Assembly (NCBI GenBank): GCA_045632845.1
Contig: JAZQXL010000014.1
Span: 62,001 to 126,000, forward strand
DNA: 64,000 nucleotides
Source: RGIG4140 sp045632845
GTDB taxonomy: Bacteria > Pseudomonadota > Alphaproteobacteria > CAAHEQ01 > UBA3637
Direction: 5' to 3'
The translations under genes were made by a program, and so were the position numbers. Positions within the stretch are counted from its first letter, which is position 1. Each line of letters begins with the position of its first letter. A model generated the notes under the pieces. It saw nothing but the letters and a program-made list of their open reading frames with translations, was not told where the DNA came from and made no database searches. Shown piece by piece: positions 1-8,645 of this stretch.

Positions 1-2
1 TT

Positions 3-1421
3 TTATATGTTGTCCCATCATTAAGCATCTTGTTTCAATTTGATTTTCTTTCATCAGAAGCATGGCATGATAAATGGCTCGCATTTGAAAATTACAACTG
101 GCGCATTCGCAAGTTGCCAGATGTTCTTTTGTTTTTAATGATGGTGCTTTGGATTCCTCTTTTCTTCCTTGGTTGGTTTTTATTCTTCAAAGTCAATTGG
201 TTGGCATTTAGGTTTACACCAAAGCCCAAAACCGTTGTCAAACGCGCTTTAGATTTAAAAAAAGACAAACCATTATACGCTAAACCACGGGCTATGCCTT
301 CTGCCATTCAAGCAACCAAATATGTGGCGCCAAAACTTCCTGGGCAAGAAGAGGAAGCTCAAAAACAAGCCACAAATAAGAGCCATAAAAATGTGCTTCA
401 AATGATCAAACAAATGGCTGTTGTTGCCCGCAAGTTCAAAGTTGAAATTTTCCAACACATTTTACTTGAAGGACACAAAGTACCAATGGCTATTTCAACA
501 GCAGCCAGAGCAATGATGATTGAAATTGTCAATCGAAAAGATGTGAACTGGTCCGTTGATTTCAATGATGATATTCATGCCAGCACCTGGTACTCCGAAG
601 GGGGCATGATGGAAAGATTGGCAGAAGATTTGATCAAAGCTTCTGAAGCTTTGGCCAGAGCAGAACCAGGGTCTGAAGTTATCAAAGCAATCTGTGTTAC
701 AGATGGTCGCATTTTAAACGCAAAACCAACCGTTGAATATTTTAAAAACCACGGCATCCACTTGCTTGTGTTTAACAATGGTCAGCCCCAAGGGGATATT
801 TTAGACTATTCCTCATTTTTAAGCGCTTATTTTGACTTAAAAGAAGGAGAATCTGATCCTGCCATTGTAAAACTTGAAAAAGTACCAGTTGGTTCTGCTC
901 AAACAACAGCACCTGAAGCTACTGTACCTAGTGAACCAGCGCACCAAAATAACGAACCAAACTTCACAAGTGATGCAACCCCTCCTCCTATTGACAATGA
1001 AGAATTCTTTATCGACGATTTAGAACTTGACGAAACTGATTCTCCTGATACAATAGAGGATGATTTTGATTTTACTGACGAGCTCGACACAGAAACGGGA
1101 GATTTTGAAATTCCTCTTGTTGATGAAGATGGCTTTTTAATTGACGGAGCAGATGATGACACACAAGATGGACAAGAACTTGAAGAAAGCGGTGAAGATG
1201 TATCGCCAAGCAGTGAATACGCAACTCAAGAATCTGAAGAAACGGACGAAAATAGCTCAAAAGCTGAAAAGAGCACAAGCAAGGGCAGAAAAGCTAAATC
1301 GACTTCTAAGAAAACTAAGTCTAAGCGTAAAACTCGCAAAAAGATCTCTTTGCCACGTCAAAAATTAAAAACTGAAGATGGGGATGAAGATGATTTTGTT
1401 ACAGCAGTCGCAAAAGGCTAA
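3..1421 (+). CDS. Membrane-anchored protein with acidic middle and Lys-rich tail (partial at left edge)
   Basis: The reading frame is open to the left edge, so the true start lies outside the window; a TTG at 30 is only the first start-like codon. After a short aromatic N-terminal stretch comes a strongly hydrophobic segment (about residues 35-65 of the visible part) rich in Leu, Trp and Phe. A soluble alpha/beta-looking domain follows, containing the string ICVTDGRILNAKP. From about residue 300 the chain is low-complexity and very acidic (Asp/Glu/Ser/Thr), then switches to a Lys/Arg/Ser tail. This is the layout of a bitopic inner-membrane protein with a long disordered cytosolic end. I do not recognise the family. 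Its closeness to the secretion-like genes downstream is suggestive only. pgpA follows 31 bp later. Confidence 0.7.
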   Translation, partial: LYVVPSLSILFQFDFLSSEAWHDKWLAFENYNWRIRKLPDVLLFLMMVLWIPLFFLGWFLFFKVNWLAFRFTPKPKTVVKRALDLKKDKPLYAKPRAMPSAIQATKYVAPKLPGQEEEAQKQATNKSHKNVLQMIKQMAVVARKFKVEIFQHILLEGHKVPMAISTAARAMMIEIVNRKDVNWSVDFNDDIHASTWYSEGGMMERLAEDLIKASEALARAEPGSEVIKAICVTDGRILNAKPTVEYFKNHGIHLLVFNNGQPQGDILDYSSFLSAYFDLKEGESDPAIVKLEKVPVGSAQTTAPEATVPSEPAHQNNEPNFTSDATPPPIDNEEFFIDDLELDETDSPDTIEDDFDFTDELDTETGDFEIPLVDEDGFLIDGADDDTQDGQELEESGEDVSPSSEYATQESEETDENSSKAEKSTSKGRKAKSTSKKTKSKRKTRKKISLPRQKLKTEDGDEDDFVTAVAKG

Positions 1422-1452
1422 CCCTTCTTTTTAACAACAATTGGATTATCTA

Positions 1453-1926
1453 ATGAAAAACAAAGACTTTTTATACAATTTAATTGCCACCTTTTTCTTT
1501 TCAGGCAAATCAAAGGTTGCACCTGGCACAATGGGATCGCTTGCCACATTACCTTTGGTTGCACTTGTTTATCCCTTGGGGGGATGCGCACTTTTTATCG
1601 CCACACTTGTCAGTTATTTAATTGGCATTCAAGCAACTAAACACATTTTAGCCACCAGCACAAACAAAGACCCAGGCTTTGTGGTTATTGATGAAACAGC
1701 AGGACAATTAACAACCTTTTTGTTCATCGTATCCTTTGCCCCTTTAAGCATTTTAAACTTATTATTGGGTTTTGCCTTGTTCCGCTTATTTGACATTGTC
1801 AAAATTTGGCCTTGCTCTTATTTTGATAAAAAAGTCGTCGGTGCATTTGGTGTGATGACAGATGATATTTTTGCTGGCATTTATGCTGGAATTGTGCTAT
1901 TGTTGATTAATCAATTCATTTTTTAA
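1453..1926 (+). CDS. pgpA: Phosphatidylglycerophosphatase A
   Basis: Dephosphorylates phosphatidylglycerophosphate to phosphatidylglycerol in the inner membrane. The 157-residue length and the order of motifs match PgpA: SGKSKVAPGTMGSLATLP near the N-terminus, a central DPGFVVIDETAGQ block holding the conserved acidic residues, then LFRLFDIVKIWP and GAFGVMTDDIFAGIYAG near the C-terminus. Three to four hydrophobic segments alternate with these motifs, as expected for a polytopic enzyme. An ATG at 1453 was preferred over an in-frame TTG at 1441; neither has a clear Shine-Dalgarno, so the start is uncertain by four codons. The gene lies between the upstream acidic protein and the small Cys-rich protein, with short gaps that suggest one transcript ending at the terminator near 2200. 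Confidence 0.9.
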   Translation: MKNKDFLYNLIATFFFSGKSKVAPGTMGSLATLPLVALVYPLGGCALFIATLVSYLIGIQATKHILATSTNKDPGFVVIDETAGQLTTFLFIVSFAPLSILNLLLGFALFRLFDIVKIWPCSYFDKKVVGAFGVMTDDIFAGIYAGIVLLLINQFIF

Positions 1927-1939
1927 AAAGGAGTATCAC

Positions 1940-2179
1940 ATGACAGAAGAAGAAATCTTGAATAATAACAACCACTTCAAACACGCATTGGAATTATATG
2001 CTGAAACAAAAGGCTGGCAACTCACCCCTTTTGCAGACAAAATCATCAATCGCTGTTTAAACGCTTGCAATGGTTGCTGCCCTTGTGATGTGTCACGTGG
2101 TTTCTGCCCTTGCGGTGAACATGAAAAAGAAGTGGCCGAAAAAGGTCATTGCCACTGCAACTTATTCAAGCCAAAATAA
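1940..2179 (+). CDS. Ferredoxin-thioredoxin reductase catalytic-chain-like protein, 79 aa
   Basis: A small soluble protein with nine cysteines. The pattern CPC (residues 47-49), CPC (56-58) and CHC (71-73), ending in EKGHCHCNLF, is the signature of the ferredoxin-thioredoxin reductase beta (catalytic) chain, where four Cys hold a 4Fe-4S cluster and two form the redox-active disulfide. Extra Cys at 39, 43 and 46 precede it. The length is slightly shorter than plant and cyanobacterial FTR beta. No FTR alpha chain, ferredoxin or thioredoxin is adjacent, so the partner is unknown. The start has a good AAGGAG ribosome binding site at about 1928. It is followed by an intrinsic terminator. The family call rests on motif recognition; the in vivo reaction is inferred. 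Confidence 0.75.
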   Translation: MTEEEILNNNNHFKHALELYAETKGWQLTPFADKIINRCLNACNGCCPCDVSRGFCPCGEHEKEVAEKGHCHCNLFKPK

Positions 2180-2199
2180 GTTTTTTTAAACAAAAGTTA

Positions 2200-2246
2200 A
2201 ACACCCTTAAAAAAGATTATTTTCTTGCTTTTAAGGGTGTTTTTTG
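2200..2246 (+). terminator. Intrinsic terminator after the FTR-like gene
   Basis: A 13-bp perfect stem AACACCCTTAAAA (2200-2212) pairs with 2229-2241 and is followed by a T run. Confidence 0.85.
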
Positions 2247-2290
2247 TACAATAAAATAATCAAAACAACACTTGTTTTAAAGGGTTAAAA

Positions 2291-2899
2291 ATGAAAACAC
2301 TGCTATTTGCAAGCAAAAACAAAAGCAAAATTTATGACATCCAACTTTATTTGGGGGACAAGTTTCAACTCAAAACAGCTCTTGATTTTTTAAACTTGAA
2401 CATCAAAATCAATGAGGGATATTCCTCATTAAAAGAAAATGCCATCTTAAAAGCCAGTACTTATGCAAAAGCAACCAATCTTGTCACCATTGCAGATGAC
2501 ACAGGCTTTTTCATCAATGAACTTGGCGGACAGCCTGGTGTTGCTGCCAAACGGTGGGCGGGTGAATTGCCTGAAAATGCCACCGCTGAAATGTTTTGGG
2601 AATATTTAAAACAAAAAACAGCTCATTTAAAAAAAATCACCTGTTATTTTGAACAATGCTTTGCCATCACTCACCCCAATGGCAAACATACATTTGTGTC
2701 AAAATTCACACATGGTTTTTTGCATAAAGACAAACTCTTAGAACCTTACAATCAAACAGATTATCCCTTGGCACAAGCTTTTAATGTTGAAGGCAAAAAC
2801 TACACCTGGGATAAAATAACAGATGAGATGAAAAAGCAATTTGATAAACCACTCGTTCATGATCTTATAAAAGCCGTTTCTTTTGTATCTGAAAAATAA
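2291..2899 (+). CDS. rdgB: HAM1/RdgB-family non-canonical purine NTP pyrophosphatase
   Basis: Predicted to hydrolyse ITP, dITP and XTP to monophosphates plus pyrophosphate, cleaning the nucleotide pool. The N-terminal LLFASKNKSKIYDI matches the family's substrate-binding ASxNxxK motif. The central ADDTGFFINELGGQPGVAA followed by KRWAGE corresponds to the canonical ADDSGLxVxALxGxPGVxSARYAG. The C-terminal region has the expected acidic and Lys pattern but lacks a crisp SHR motif, so it is divergent. 202 residues is normal for the family. The ATG follows TTAAAGGGTTAAAA. It lies just after a terminator, so it probably has its own promoter. The symbol is given by family; strict orthology was not tested. 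Confidence 0.8.
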   Translation: MKTLLFASKNKSKIYDIQLYLGDKFQLKTALDFLNLNIKINEGYSSLKENAILKASTYAKATNLVTIADDTGFFINELGGQPGVAAKRWAGELPENATAEMFWEYLKQKTAHLKKITCYFEQCFAITHPNGKHTFVSKFTHGFLHKDKLLEPYNQTDYPLAQAFNVEGKNYTWDKITDEMKKQFDKPLVHDLIKAVSFVSEK

Positions 2900-2963
2900 A
2901 CTTTGCCCCCTTGCAAAAGTTTTTTTCCACCCCTATTTTCTAAAAAAAAAGAAAGGGGTTAAA

Positions 2964-3302
2964 ATGAAAAAATTGTTCACTTTTGCTATTCTTTTATTCT
3001 TAAGCGGATGCTCTCCTTTTTATCAACAATTTGATCAACAAGGGTTAACTCAATTGGTTGGAAAAGAAGAATCAGAAGTGACAAAAAAATTAGGTACTCC
3101 CACCCAAATTGTTGTTGAAAAAGACAAGAAAAAACTCATCTATCAAACCAATTATAAAACATTTTCAAACCCTGAAAGACAAACCTATTTAGATCCAAGC
3201 GCCAACCAACAAGGCACATACTTTAACCACTCTTGCCAAACAATCTTTATTATTCAAGATAAAGTTGTTTCATCCATTCAAAGAAATGGTAATTGTTTAT
3301 AA
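2964..3302 (+). CDS. Small BamE/SmpA-like outer-membrane lipoprotein
   Basis: The ATG at 2964 is chosen because GAAAGGGG sits just upstream; the longer frame from 2883 would overlap the previous gene and hide the signal peptide. The product starts MKKLFTFAILLFLSGC, a type II signal peptide with lipobox LSGC. The mature part of about 95 residues contains LTQLVGKEESEVTKKLGTP, resembling the helix-turn of the SmpA/OmlA (BamE) fold, then an extended beta-rich region with two Cys near the end (SCQTIF and NGNCL). A lipid-anchored envelope role is supported; membership of the BAM complex is only suggested. Confidence 0.75.
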   Translation: MKKLFTFAILLFLSGCSPFYQQFDQQGLTQLVGKEESEVTKKLGTPTQIVVEKDKKKLIYQTNYKTFSNPERQTYLDPSANQQGTYFNHSCQTIFIIQDKVVSSIQRNGNCL

Positions 3303-3384
3303 TTTTTTTCTTTTCCATCTTGCAATTTTGAATAAAAAAAAGTATCTTTTTTTCATTCGATTTTATTCAAATTAAGGAGACACC

Positions 3385-4374
3385 ATGACACACCCTTTTG
3401 TCAGTATCATTGTTCCCATTTACAATGTTGAACCTTACTTACGAGGCTGTTTAGACAGTCTTTTAAACCAAACTTTCAAAGATTTTGAAGTGATTATGGT
3501 TGATGATGGCGCAACAGATTCAAGCGGTACGATTGCTGATGAATATGCAAAAAAAGATGAGCGTTTTTCAGTCATTCATCAAAAGAACAAAGGTCTTTCA
3601 GGCGCAAGAAACACTGGACTTCAAATCGCTAAAGGCGATTACATTAGCTTTTTAGATTCTGATGATTATTTTCATCCTGATTTTTTAAATTTGATGATGC
3701 AAGTAGCTCAAAATGAGCAAACAGATGTTGTTTTTTGCAACCTTGCACACACCTCTTCTTTGTATCAAAAAATCCCAGCTGGCCTTAAATTAAATGACTT
3801 TACCCTCACCCGTTTTTTCAAACCGTTCAGCGATTTTTTAAAAGAAAAATCACTCATCACACAAGTGTGTGTTAAACTTTACAAAAAATCTGTCTTAGGC
3901 GATTTAACATTTAAAGAAGGCATTTATTTTGAAGATGTGCTGTTCACAACCTTGTTCATGGGCAGAGCAAAAAGCGCTGTGCACATCAATGCCCCCCTTT
4001 ATTATTATTACACCAATCCAAACTCAATTATGCACACTGCCTTTAATGAAAAAAAGGTCATGAGCTATATCACTGTGATTGATGAAATTTATGCTTATAC
4101 AGAGCAACACCACCCAAAACACTTAAAAACTGTTCAACAAGAAATTTTAAACAAACGTGTTAAAATGACAATGAACCAAGCTTTACGCAAACAAAAAGAC
4201 AAACAAAAATGTTTGCAATTATTCTCTTTGATGGGACAAGAGTTCAAACGTCTTTATGAGAGCAATATCATCACTTTTGAAGGGCTCAAATTAAAGCATC
4301 GCCTTGCGCTTTCTTGCTTGTTAAAAGGCAAGCCAAAAACAGCTATAACTCTTTTAAAAGTCATCCCTTTTTAA
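3385..4374 (+). CDS. GT2-family glycosyltransferase
   Basis: Transfers a sugar from a nucleotide donor, probably into a surface polysaccharide or glycoconjugate. Residues 4-115 are a textbook GT-A fold: VSIIVPIYNVEPYLRGCLDS, then DFEVIMVDDGATDSSG, then KGLSGARNTGL, and the DSDDYF metal-binding DxD. The remainder resembles the EpsJ/CpsI-type C-terminal helical region (YFEDVLFT, YYYYTNPNSIM). 329 residues is typical. AAGGAG lies 7 bp before the ATG. There is no neighbouring polysaccharide cluster, so the acceptor is unknown. An intrinsic terminator follows directly. Confidence 0.9.
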   Translation: MTHPFVSIIVPIYNVEPYLRGCLDSLLNQTFKDFEVIMVDDGATDSSGTIADEYAKKDERFSVIHQKNKGLSGARNTGLQIAKGDYISFLDSDDYFHPDFLNLMMQVAQNEQTDVVFCNLAHTSSLYQKIPAGLKLNDFTLTRFFKPFSDFLKEKSLITQVCVKLYKKSVLGDLTFKEGIYFEDVLFTTLFMGRAKSAVHINAPLYYYYTNPNSIMHTAFNEKKVMSYITVIDEIYAYTEQHHPKHLKTVQQEILNKRVKMTMNQALRKQKDKQKCLQLFSLMGQEFKRLYESNIITFEGLKLKHRLALSCLLKGKPKTAITLLKVIPF

Positions 4375-4384
4375 AAAACAAAAA

Positions 4385-4416
4385 AGCATCAACAAAATTT
4401 GTTGGTGCTTTTTTTT
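4385..4416. terminator. Bidirectional intrinsic terminator
   Basis: GCATCAACAAA at 4386-4396 pairs with TTTGTTGGTGC and is followed by a T8 run on the plus strand. It separates the plus-strand glycosyltransferase from the convergent minus-strand gene ending at 4454. Confidence 0.8.
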
Positions 4417-4453
4417 ACAAAATATCAAGTTCACTAAAGGTTGTGTTTATATA

Positions 4454-5554
4454 TTATCCATTACCCGTGTTTCCTCTCGAAAGAGAGGCAATAATAGCCA
4501 TTTGATCGTTTGTAATACCCAATTCTTCCCGAGTCATAGAAACTTTGGTTCCTGCTTCAGCTAAACGGGCCGTCAAACCAGCTGAATTTACCATTTCTTG
4601 TTTAACATCAATTCTTGCTTGCATATTCACAATTTGAGCATCATCAAAACCAGCCTCTTTTAACTCTTTGACCGTTACACCAGAAAACATTTCTCTTTCT
4701 GGTTCAAGAATATTTTCTTTGTTTTTAGGATAAAAAATCTCATCTAATATGCGAGCTTCTTTACTTGCCCCACCCAATGATGGTGGTAAAATCCTTGCAA
4801 CCCAACTAAGCTTTTTAGGCGGCGTTTTATCTTTATATTCCTCCAACAAAGCAGCTTTTAATGAAGCGTCCATATCCGCATCTTCCCTCTGCCCTGGGAG
4901 CACATAAGGCCCTTTCACAGGGGTAGCAGGTTTATTAACTTGATAAGGCATATCTGCAAAAGAAGTTTCAAATACCCTTGGTGTTGCTGGTTGCGTTGCA
5001 GCTTGTCTTTCAGGGTTTCTTTTTTTCCTTGTTACAACTCGAACCCCATCATTTGATGCACGTGCAGCCGTTTTACCCTTTGTTGCAACAGGTTTTGTTT
5101 TCTTTAAAGGAACTTTTTTGCTCACAGATTTTGCTTTAACCTTAGGATCTTTAGTAGGGTCATAAGCAAGTGATTGCCTCACCGCAAAATCTCTTCCTTG
5201 TGGAATTTTACCACATTCCACTTCAGCAATGGCACATACAACTTCAGCACGAATACGGGGATTGGTCATATCAATTGGTTCATTAGGAGAAACATTTATT
5301 CCCGCTTCTTTCAAACTTGCAGCAACCATCAAAGAATATTTTCCTGGATTATTCCCCTTTTCTGATGCAGGCGCATAAGCTTTAAAAATCTGACGCAAAC
5401 TTTTACCATTGTAAATCCGATATAACACAGAGTTTAAAGCATAATAACCTTCTTCCCATGTGTTATAAATAGCAAATCCACCAGAATCAGTTCCCGCAGT
5501 TCCCTTACATCTTAAACACCCAGGATTTTTATTTCTAATCCCTCTGACAGCCAT
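4454..5554 (-). CDS. Protein with N-terminal phage-virion-like RGIRNxNPG domain
   Basis: Residues 3-110 open with RGIRNKNPGCLRCKG, then GGFAIYNTWEEGYYAL and a FKAYAPASEKGNNP stretch. This is the arrangement seen in phage and prophage structural proteins annotated as P5-like or muramidase-associated, where RGIRNNNPGNI, a GFAxF..xExG segment and a WAPPSENDT segment recur. The middle (about 150-260) is basic and Pro/Lys/Thr-rich, probably disordered. The C-terminal part has a helical ELKEAGFDDAQIVNMQARID element and a similar EELGITNDQMAII element. There is no signal peptide. It may act on peptidoglycan while an envelope machine is assembled, but catalysis is not shown. AGGAGG precedes the start. 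It is the last gene of a minus-strand group of three facing the VirB6-like genes. Confidence 0.65.
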   Translation of the reverse strand: MAVRGIRNKNPGCLRCKGTAGTDSGGFAIYNTWEEGYYALNSVLYRIYNGKSLRQIFKAYAPASEKGNNPGKYSLMVAASLKEAGINVSPNEPIDMTNPRIRAEVVCAIAEVECGKIPQGRDFAVRQSLAYDPTKDPKVKAKSVSKKVPLKKTKPVATKGKTAARASNDGVRVVTRKKRNPERQAATQPATPRVFETSFADMPYQVNKPATPVKGPYVLPGQREDADMDASLKAALLEEYKDKTPPKKLSWVARILPPSLGGASKEARILDEIFYPKNKENILEPEREMFSGVTVKELKEAGFDDAQIVNMQARIDVKQEMVNSAGLTARLAEAGTKVSMTREELGITNDQMAIIASLSRGNTGNG

Positions 5555-5662
5555 TGTTCCCTCCTTTACCTAATCATAGCATATAGAAATAGTATACCAC
5601 GCTTTCAAAAAAAATTAAAATAAAAAAATAATAAAACATTTCATTTTTTCTTTTTTCTGCAA

Positions 5663-5698
5663 AAAAAAGAACCCTTTTAAACAAAAGGGCTCTTTTTT
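5663..5698 (-). terminator. Intrinsic terminator of the 652-aa coiled-coil gene
   Basis: AGAACCCTTTT pairs with AAAAGGGCTCT around a 4-nt loop. On the minus strand a long T run follows. Confidence 0.8.
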
Positions 5699-5716
5699 GT
5701 TTAAAAAAGCAAAACG

Positions 5717-7675
5717 TTAACGACCATCTCTTGAACGGTTTTTGAAATTGTCCATAGATTGCGCCATTCCTTCACGAGCTTTTGCAAGAGCCATATCTTT
5801 TGAAGCAAGCGCTTGCATTTTTTCAGCCAAGGCTTTTTTCCTTTTTGCTTGACGATCTACTTGCAAAGCAATTTTTGCTTGATCTGTTTCAGTTAATTTC
5901 TTTTTAGACATTGTATCTGAAACAACATAATCATCCAAACCACCTTTAACCATCACTTGAACAATTGATTGGCGTAATTCTTCACTTGGTTTAACAGGTT
6001 TACCATCTTTATCTGGTGTTCCTTTTGCTTGTTGAGCAAAAACAGCTTGAACGTCTTTGATCCCTTCTTTTGAAACACCACGATCTTTTAAAACAGTTCC
6101 CAATGTTTTGCGTTCAGAAGCACTCAAAGCATCCCCTGCTACAACTTTGTCAACCAACTGATCAATGTCTTTATCAATTTTTGTAACGCGAACAGGACCC
6201 ATATCTGGAGATTTTTTAATAGGTGATCTTTTCGTTTCAGGATTTTCAGTTGCATGAACATCACGCACACGATGTTCTAACCCCCCTTTAGGACGCGCTT
6301 CTCTTGCCCCAGCAATCATTTCTGTCAATTCTTTATTTGTAACGCGAACGCCCATCAACTGATCAGATTTTTGCAACCATTTTGATGAATGGGCATAAAG
6401 GACCAAATATTCATCGTATTGCTTTTGTTGTTTGTTGGTGAATTTTGTAAAATCAATATCCCCTTCAGGTGTTTTTGGCAAACCACGAACAAATTCAGCT
6501 TTTTTGAGCAAGAATTTATCTGATTTTGACAAATTGGAAAAATCTTTTCCTTGAAGAGCTTCTGCACTAGATGTATCTAAAATCCAATTTTTAGCATCCA
6601 CAGCTAACGTACGCATTAACGTTGTTCTGTTTAACCCATTGTCTTTTAAATTAGTATCAATAGTATTATCCCGAGCGTCTTTCTTCTTCTTATCATTGAC
6701 TTTTTTGTTTTCTTTGATTTGTTTTGTAAGATTCTCAACAGCAGAAGCTGCCATATCAACAAACAACGTTGTGAACAAAGCAAAACCCATATCAGCCAAA
6801 CTACCAGCTTTTGAGAGGTTGTCTAAATGTTTCCAAATAACTTCTTCCCTAAACTTTGCCCAATCAATTGTTTGAGGATCATCAAAATCAGGGACTTTTT
6901 GACTTTCATACTGAGGTTTATCTTTATTAACACCTTCATCTTTTTCTGGTGCAGCCTCTTCTTTTGGCTTGTTCAATTCTTTTGTTTCATTGGCATGGCC
7001 ACCTTCATAAAGATCCTTCATCCGTTCAAAGTCTTCATTGGCTGCTTCTAACGTATTCCAATAATCTTGTTTGGCTGGCCCTTTTTTTTGAGAGCGATTT
7101 TCTAACTCAGAAGCATTTTTATCGCTGTACTTTTGCCACTTTTGAACTTCACTATACTCTTTTAAGTCTTTTTCATCTTGAGTTAATGGAACTCTTTCTT
7201 CTTCTGGCTTTTTCGCTTCAGCAGTCTCTTTTTGACGAAGGGCTTTAAGTTTTTTATCAAGCTCAGCTTTTTCCATTTGTTCAAAACGGGCAAGTTTTGC
7301 TAAATTTTCTTCCTTCGGTTCTAATGGTGTGGCCCCTTCTCTTTTTTCTTCCAAAGCTTGTTTTTTAGCAACAGCTTCTTTGTATTCCTTTACCTTTTGA
7401 ACACCACGCACAACCTCATCATAAGCAACAGCAGCTTTGATGTCACGTTTTAACGATGGAGCTTTTGAGGCTAATTCTGGAAAACCATTAAGATAAGCCT
7501 CAATTGCGGCATCAGATTTTAAATCACCTGATCTAATTTTAGCATCCAACTCAGCCATAAATTTCTTTTTAAGAGCTTCTTGTTCACTCTCACAAGCATC
7601 CATAATTGAGCCAAAAGATGCGTTAAATAAATTCAACGCACTTTCATGAGTTTTATTAACTGTTGATTTTTCCAT
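5717..7675 (-). CDS. Large charged helical/coiled-coil protein, 652 aa, function unknown
   Basis: Almost the whole chain is charged and helix-forming. Residues 60-260 are Lys/Glu/Ala/Gln-rich with a heptad look, interrupted by Pro-Lys-Glu-rich linkers. A single mildly hydrophobic stretch near residue 290-315 (MGFALFTTLFVDMAASAV) could be an amphipathic or membrane-touching helix. The C-terminal 60 residues are again highly charged (KRKKALAEKMQALASKDMALAKA). There is no signal peptide and no enzyme motif. Such a layout fits a scaffold, a tether or a secreted effector. It lies between an RGIRNxNPG protein and a 220-aa helical protein, all minus strand, beside the VirB6-like cluster, which is the only functional hint. 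The start has AGGAGG 6 bp upstream. Confidence 0.75.
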   Translation of the reverse strand: MEKSTVNKTHESALNLFNASFGSIMDACESEQEALKKKFMAELDAKIRSGDLKSDAAIEAYLNGFPELASKAPSLKRDIKAAVAYDEVVRGVQKVKEYKEAVAKKQALEEKREGATPLEPKEENLAKLARFEQMEKAELDKKLKALRQKETAEAKKPEEERVPLTQDEKDLKEYSEVQKWQKYSDKNASELENRSQKKGPAKQDYWNTLEAANEDFERMKDLYEGGHANETKELNKPKEEAAPEKDEGVNKDKPQYESQKVPDFDDPQTIDWAKFREEVIWKHLDNLSKAGSLADMGFALFTTLFVDMAASAVENLTKQIKENKKVNDKKKKDARDNTIDTNLKDNGLNRTTLMRTLAVDAKNWILDTSSAEALQGKDFSNLSKSDKFLLKKAEFVRGLPKTPEGDIDFTKFTNKQQKQYDEYLVLYAHSSKWLQKSDQLMGVRVTNKELTEMIAGAREARPKGGLEHRVRDVHATENPETKRSPIKKSPDMGPVRVTKIDKDIDQLVDKVVAGDALSASERKTLGTVLKDRGVSKEGIKDVQAVFAQQAKGTPDKDGKPVKPSEELRQSIVQVMVKGGLDDYVVSDTMSKKKLTETDQAKIALQVDRQAKRKKALAEKMQALASKDMALAKAREGMAQSMDNFKNRSRDGR

Positions 7676-7742
7676 CTTATCCTCCTAAAGGCTATCTATT
7701 CAAACATAACCATATTATAACATATTTTTAAAAAAAGTCAAT

Positions 7743-8405
7743 TTAGACCTTTAACCCTTTCAAAAATTTAGCTAATTTTTTATTTTCATCTATTGCAGCT
7801 TCTTTTGAAAGACGCACAGTCCCCATTTCATCCTTCACATTAATAGGGGAAAAGAAAGCCGGATTTGTGGTTAACACTGCCCAAGCTTGTTTGGCATCTT
7901 GACGGCGCATTTTCAAATAATTAGCAATCAATTTTTCAGCATTCACACGAAAACCTGCTTTTTTGATTTTTTCAGCAAATGTTTTGATAATTTCTTTTTC
8001 AACATGCTCATGTTGATAAATTTCACGCATGGTTTCTTTACTTTCTTCAAGCAAAGCTTTTTCTTCCTCAACAACTTCACATTTTTCTTTCAAAATCATA
8101 TACTCAACAAAATCAAACAATAAATCACGCCAAAATTCTTGATCTTTATAATGTGTTTGAACAACTTTAATCACATCCAAAGCATCTTCATTCATCACAT
8201 TTTGTGTCCCAAGCAAATAAGAAGCTACATGAGCACAGCTTTTTTCCAAATGAAGCGCTGTTGCCTCATCTAACAAGGTGGGTTCAAAACCAGTTGGATC
8301 CAACCCTAAAACACTTGCAACATCTGGGAGCAAGCCCCTTTGTTCATAAAGAGTATTATAAACCTTAAGCAAAACTTTATTTCTATTGATTTTGACTTTT
8401 TCCAT
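7743..8405 (-). CDS. Small helical cytosolic protein, 220 aa, function unknown
   Basis: The start at 8405 is preferred because AAGGAG then lies 6 nt upstream; the in-frame ATG at 8411 abuts that site. The protein is soluble, acidic in the middle (a run of Glu/Lys around residues 110-150) and all-helical in appearance, without signal peptide or recognisable motif. It is first of three minus-strand genes and diverges from the first VirB6-like gene across a 240-bp control region, so co-regulation is plausible. Confidence 0.7.
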   Translation of the reverse strand: MEKVKINRNKVLLKVYNTLYEQRGLLPDVASVLGLDPTGFEPTLLDEATALHLEKSCAHVASYLLGTQNVMNEDALDVIKVVQTHYKDQEFWRDLLFDFVEYMILKEKCEVVEEEKALLEESKETMREIYQHEHVEKEIIKTFAEKIKKAGFRVNAEKLIANYLKMRRQDAKQAWAVLTTNPAFFSPINVKDEMGTVRLSKEAAIDENKKLAKFLKGLKV

Positions 8406-8574
8406 TTGCATCTCCTTTTTTATGTATCTTTAATTTTACCGCACATTTAAAAAAAAATCTACATTTTTTTAATTTTAGCAGTATTCATATAAAAAAAAGC
8501 CATTTTTAAGCCTAAAAATATGACTCTTAAATCTTTTTTTTACTTCCATCCTATTCATTTTTTAAATTTTTATG

Positions 8575-8601
8575 TTGTTTTTTCAAAATCTATGCTATAA
8601 T
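8575..8601 (+). promoter_or_regulatory. Promoter of the VirB6-like operon (extended -10)
   Basis: TGCTATAAT gives an extended -10 with TATAAT at 8596-8601. A weak TTGTTT lies 15 bp upstream. It sits 45 bp before the first ATG, in the divergent intergenic region (8406-8645), in which I see no other element. Confidence 0.5.
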
Positions 8602-8645
8602 GTATATAGGGCTTTATTTTTTTTATTAGGTCAGGGAGTTGGGTT

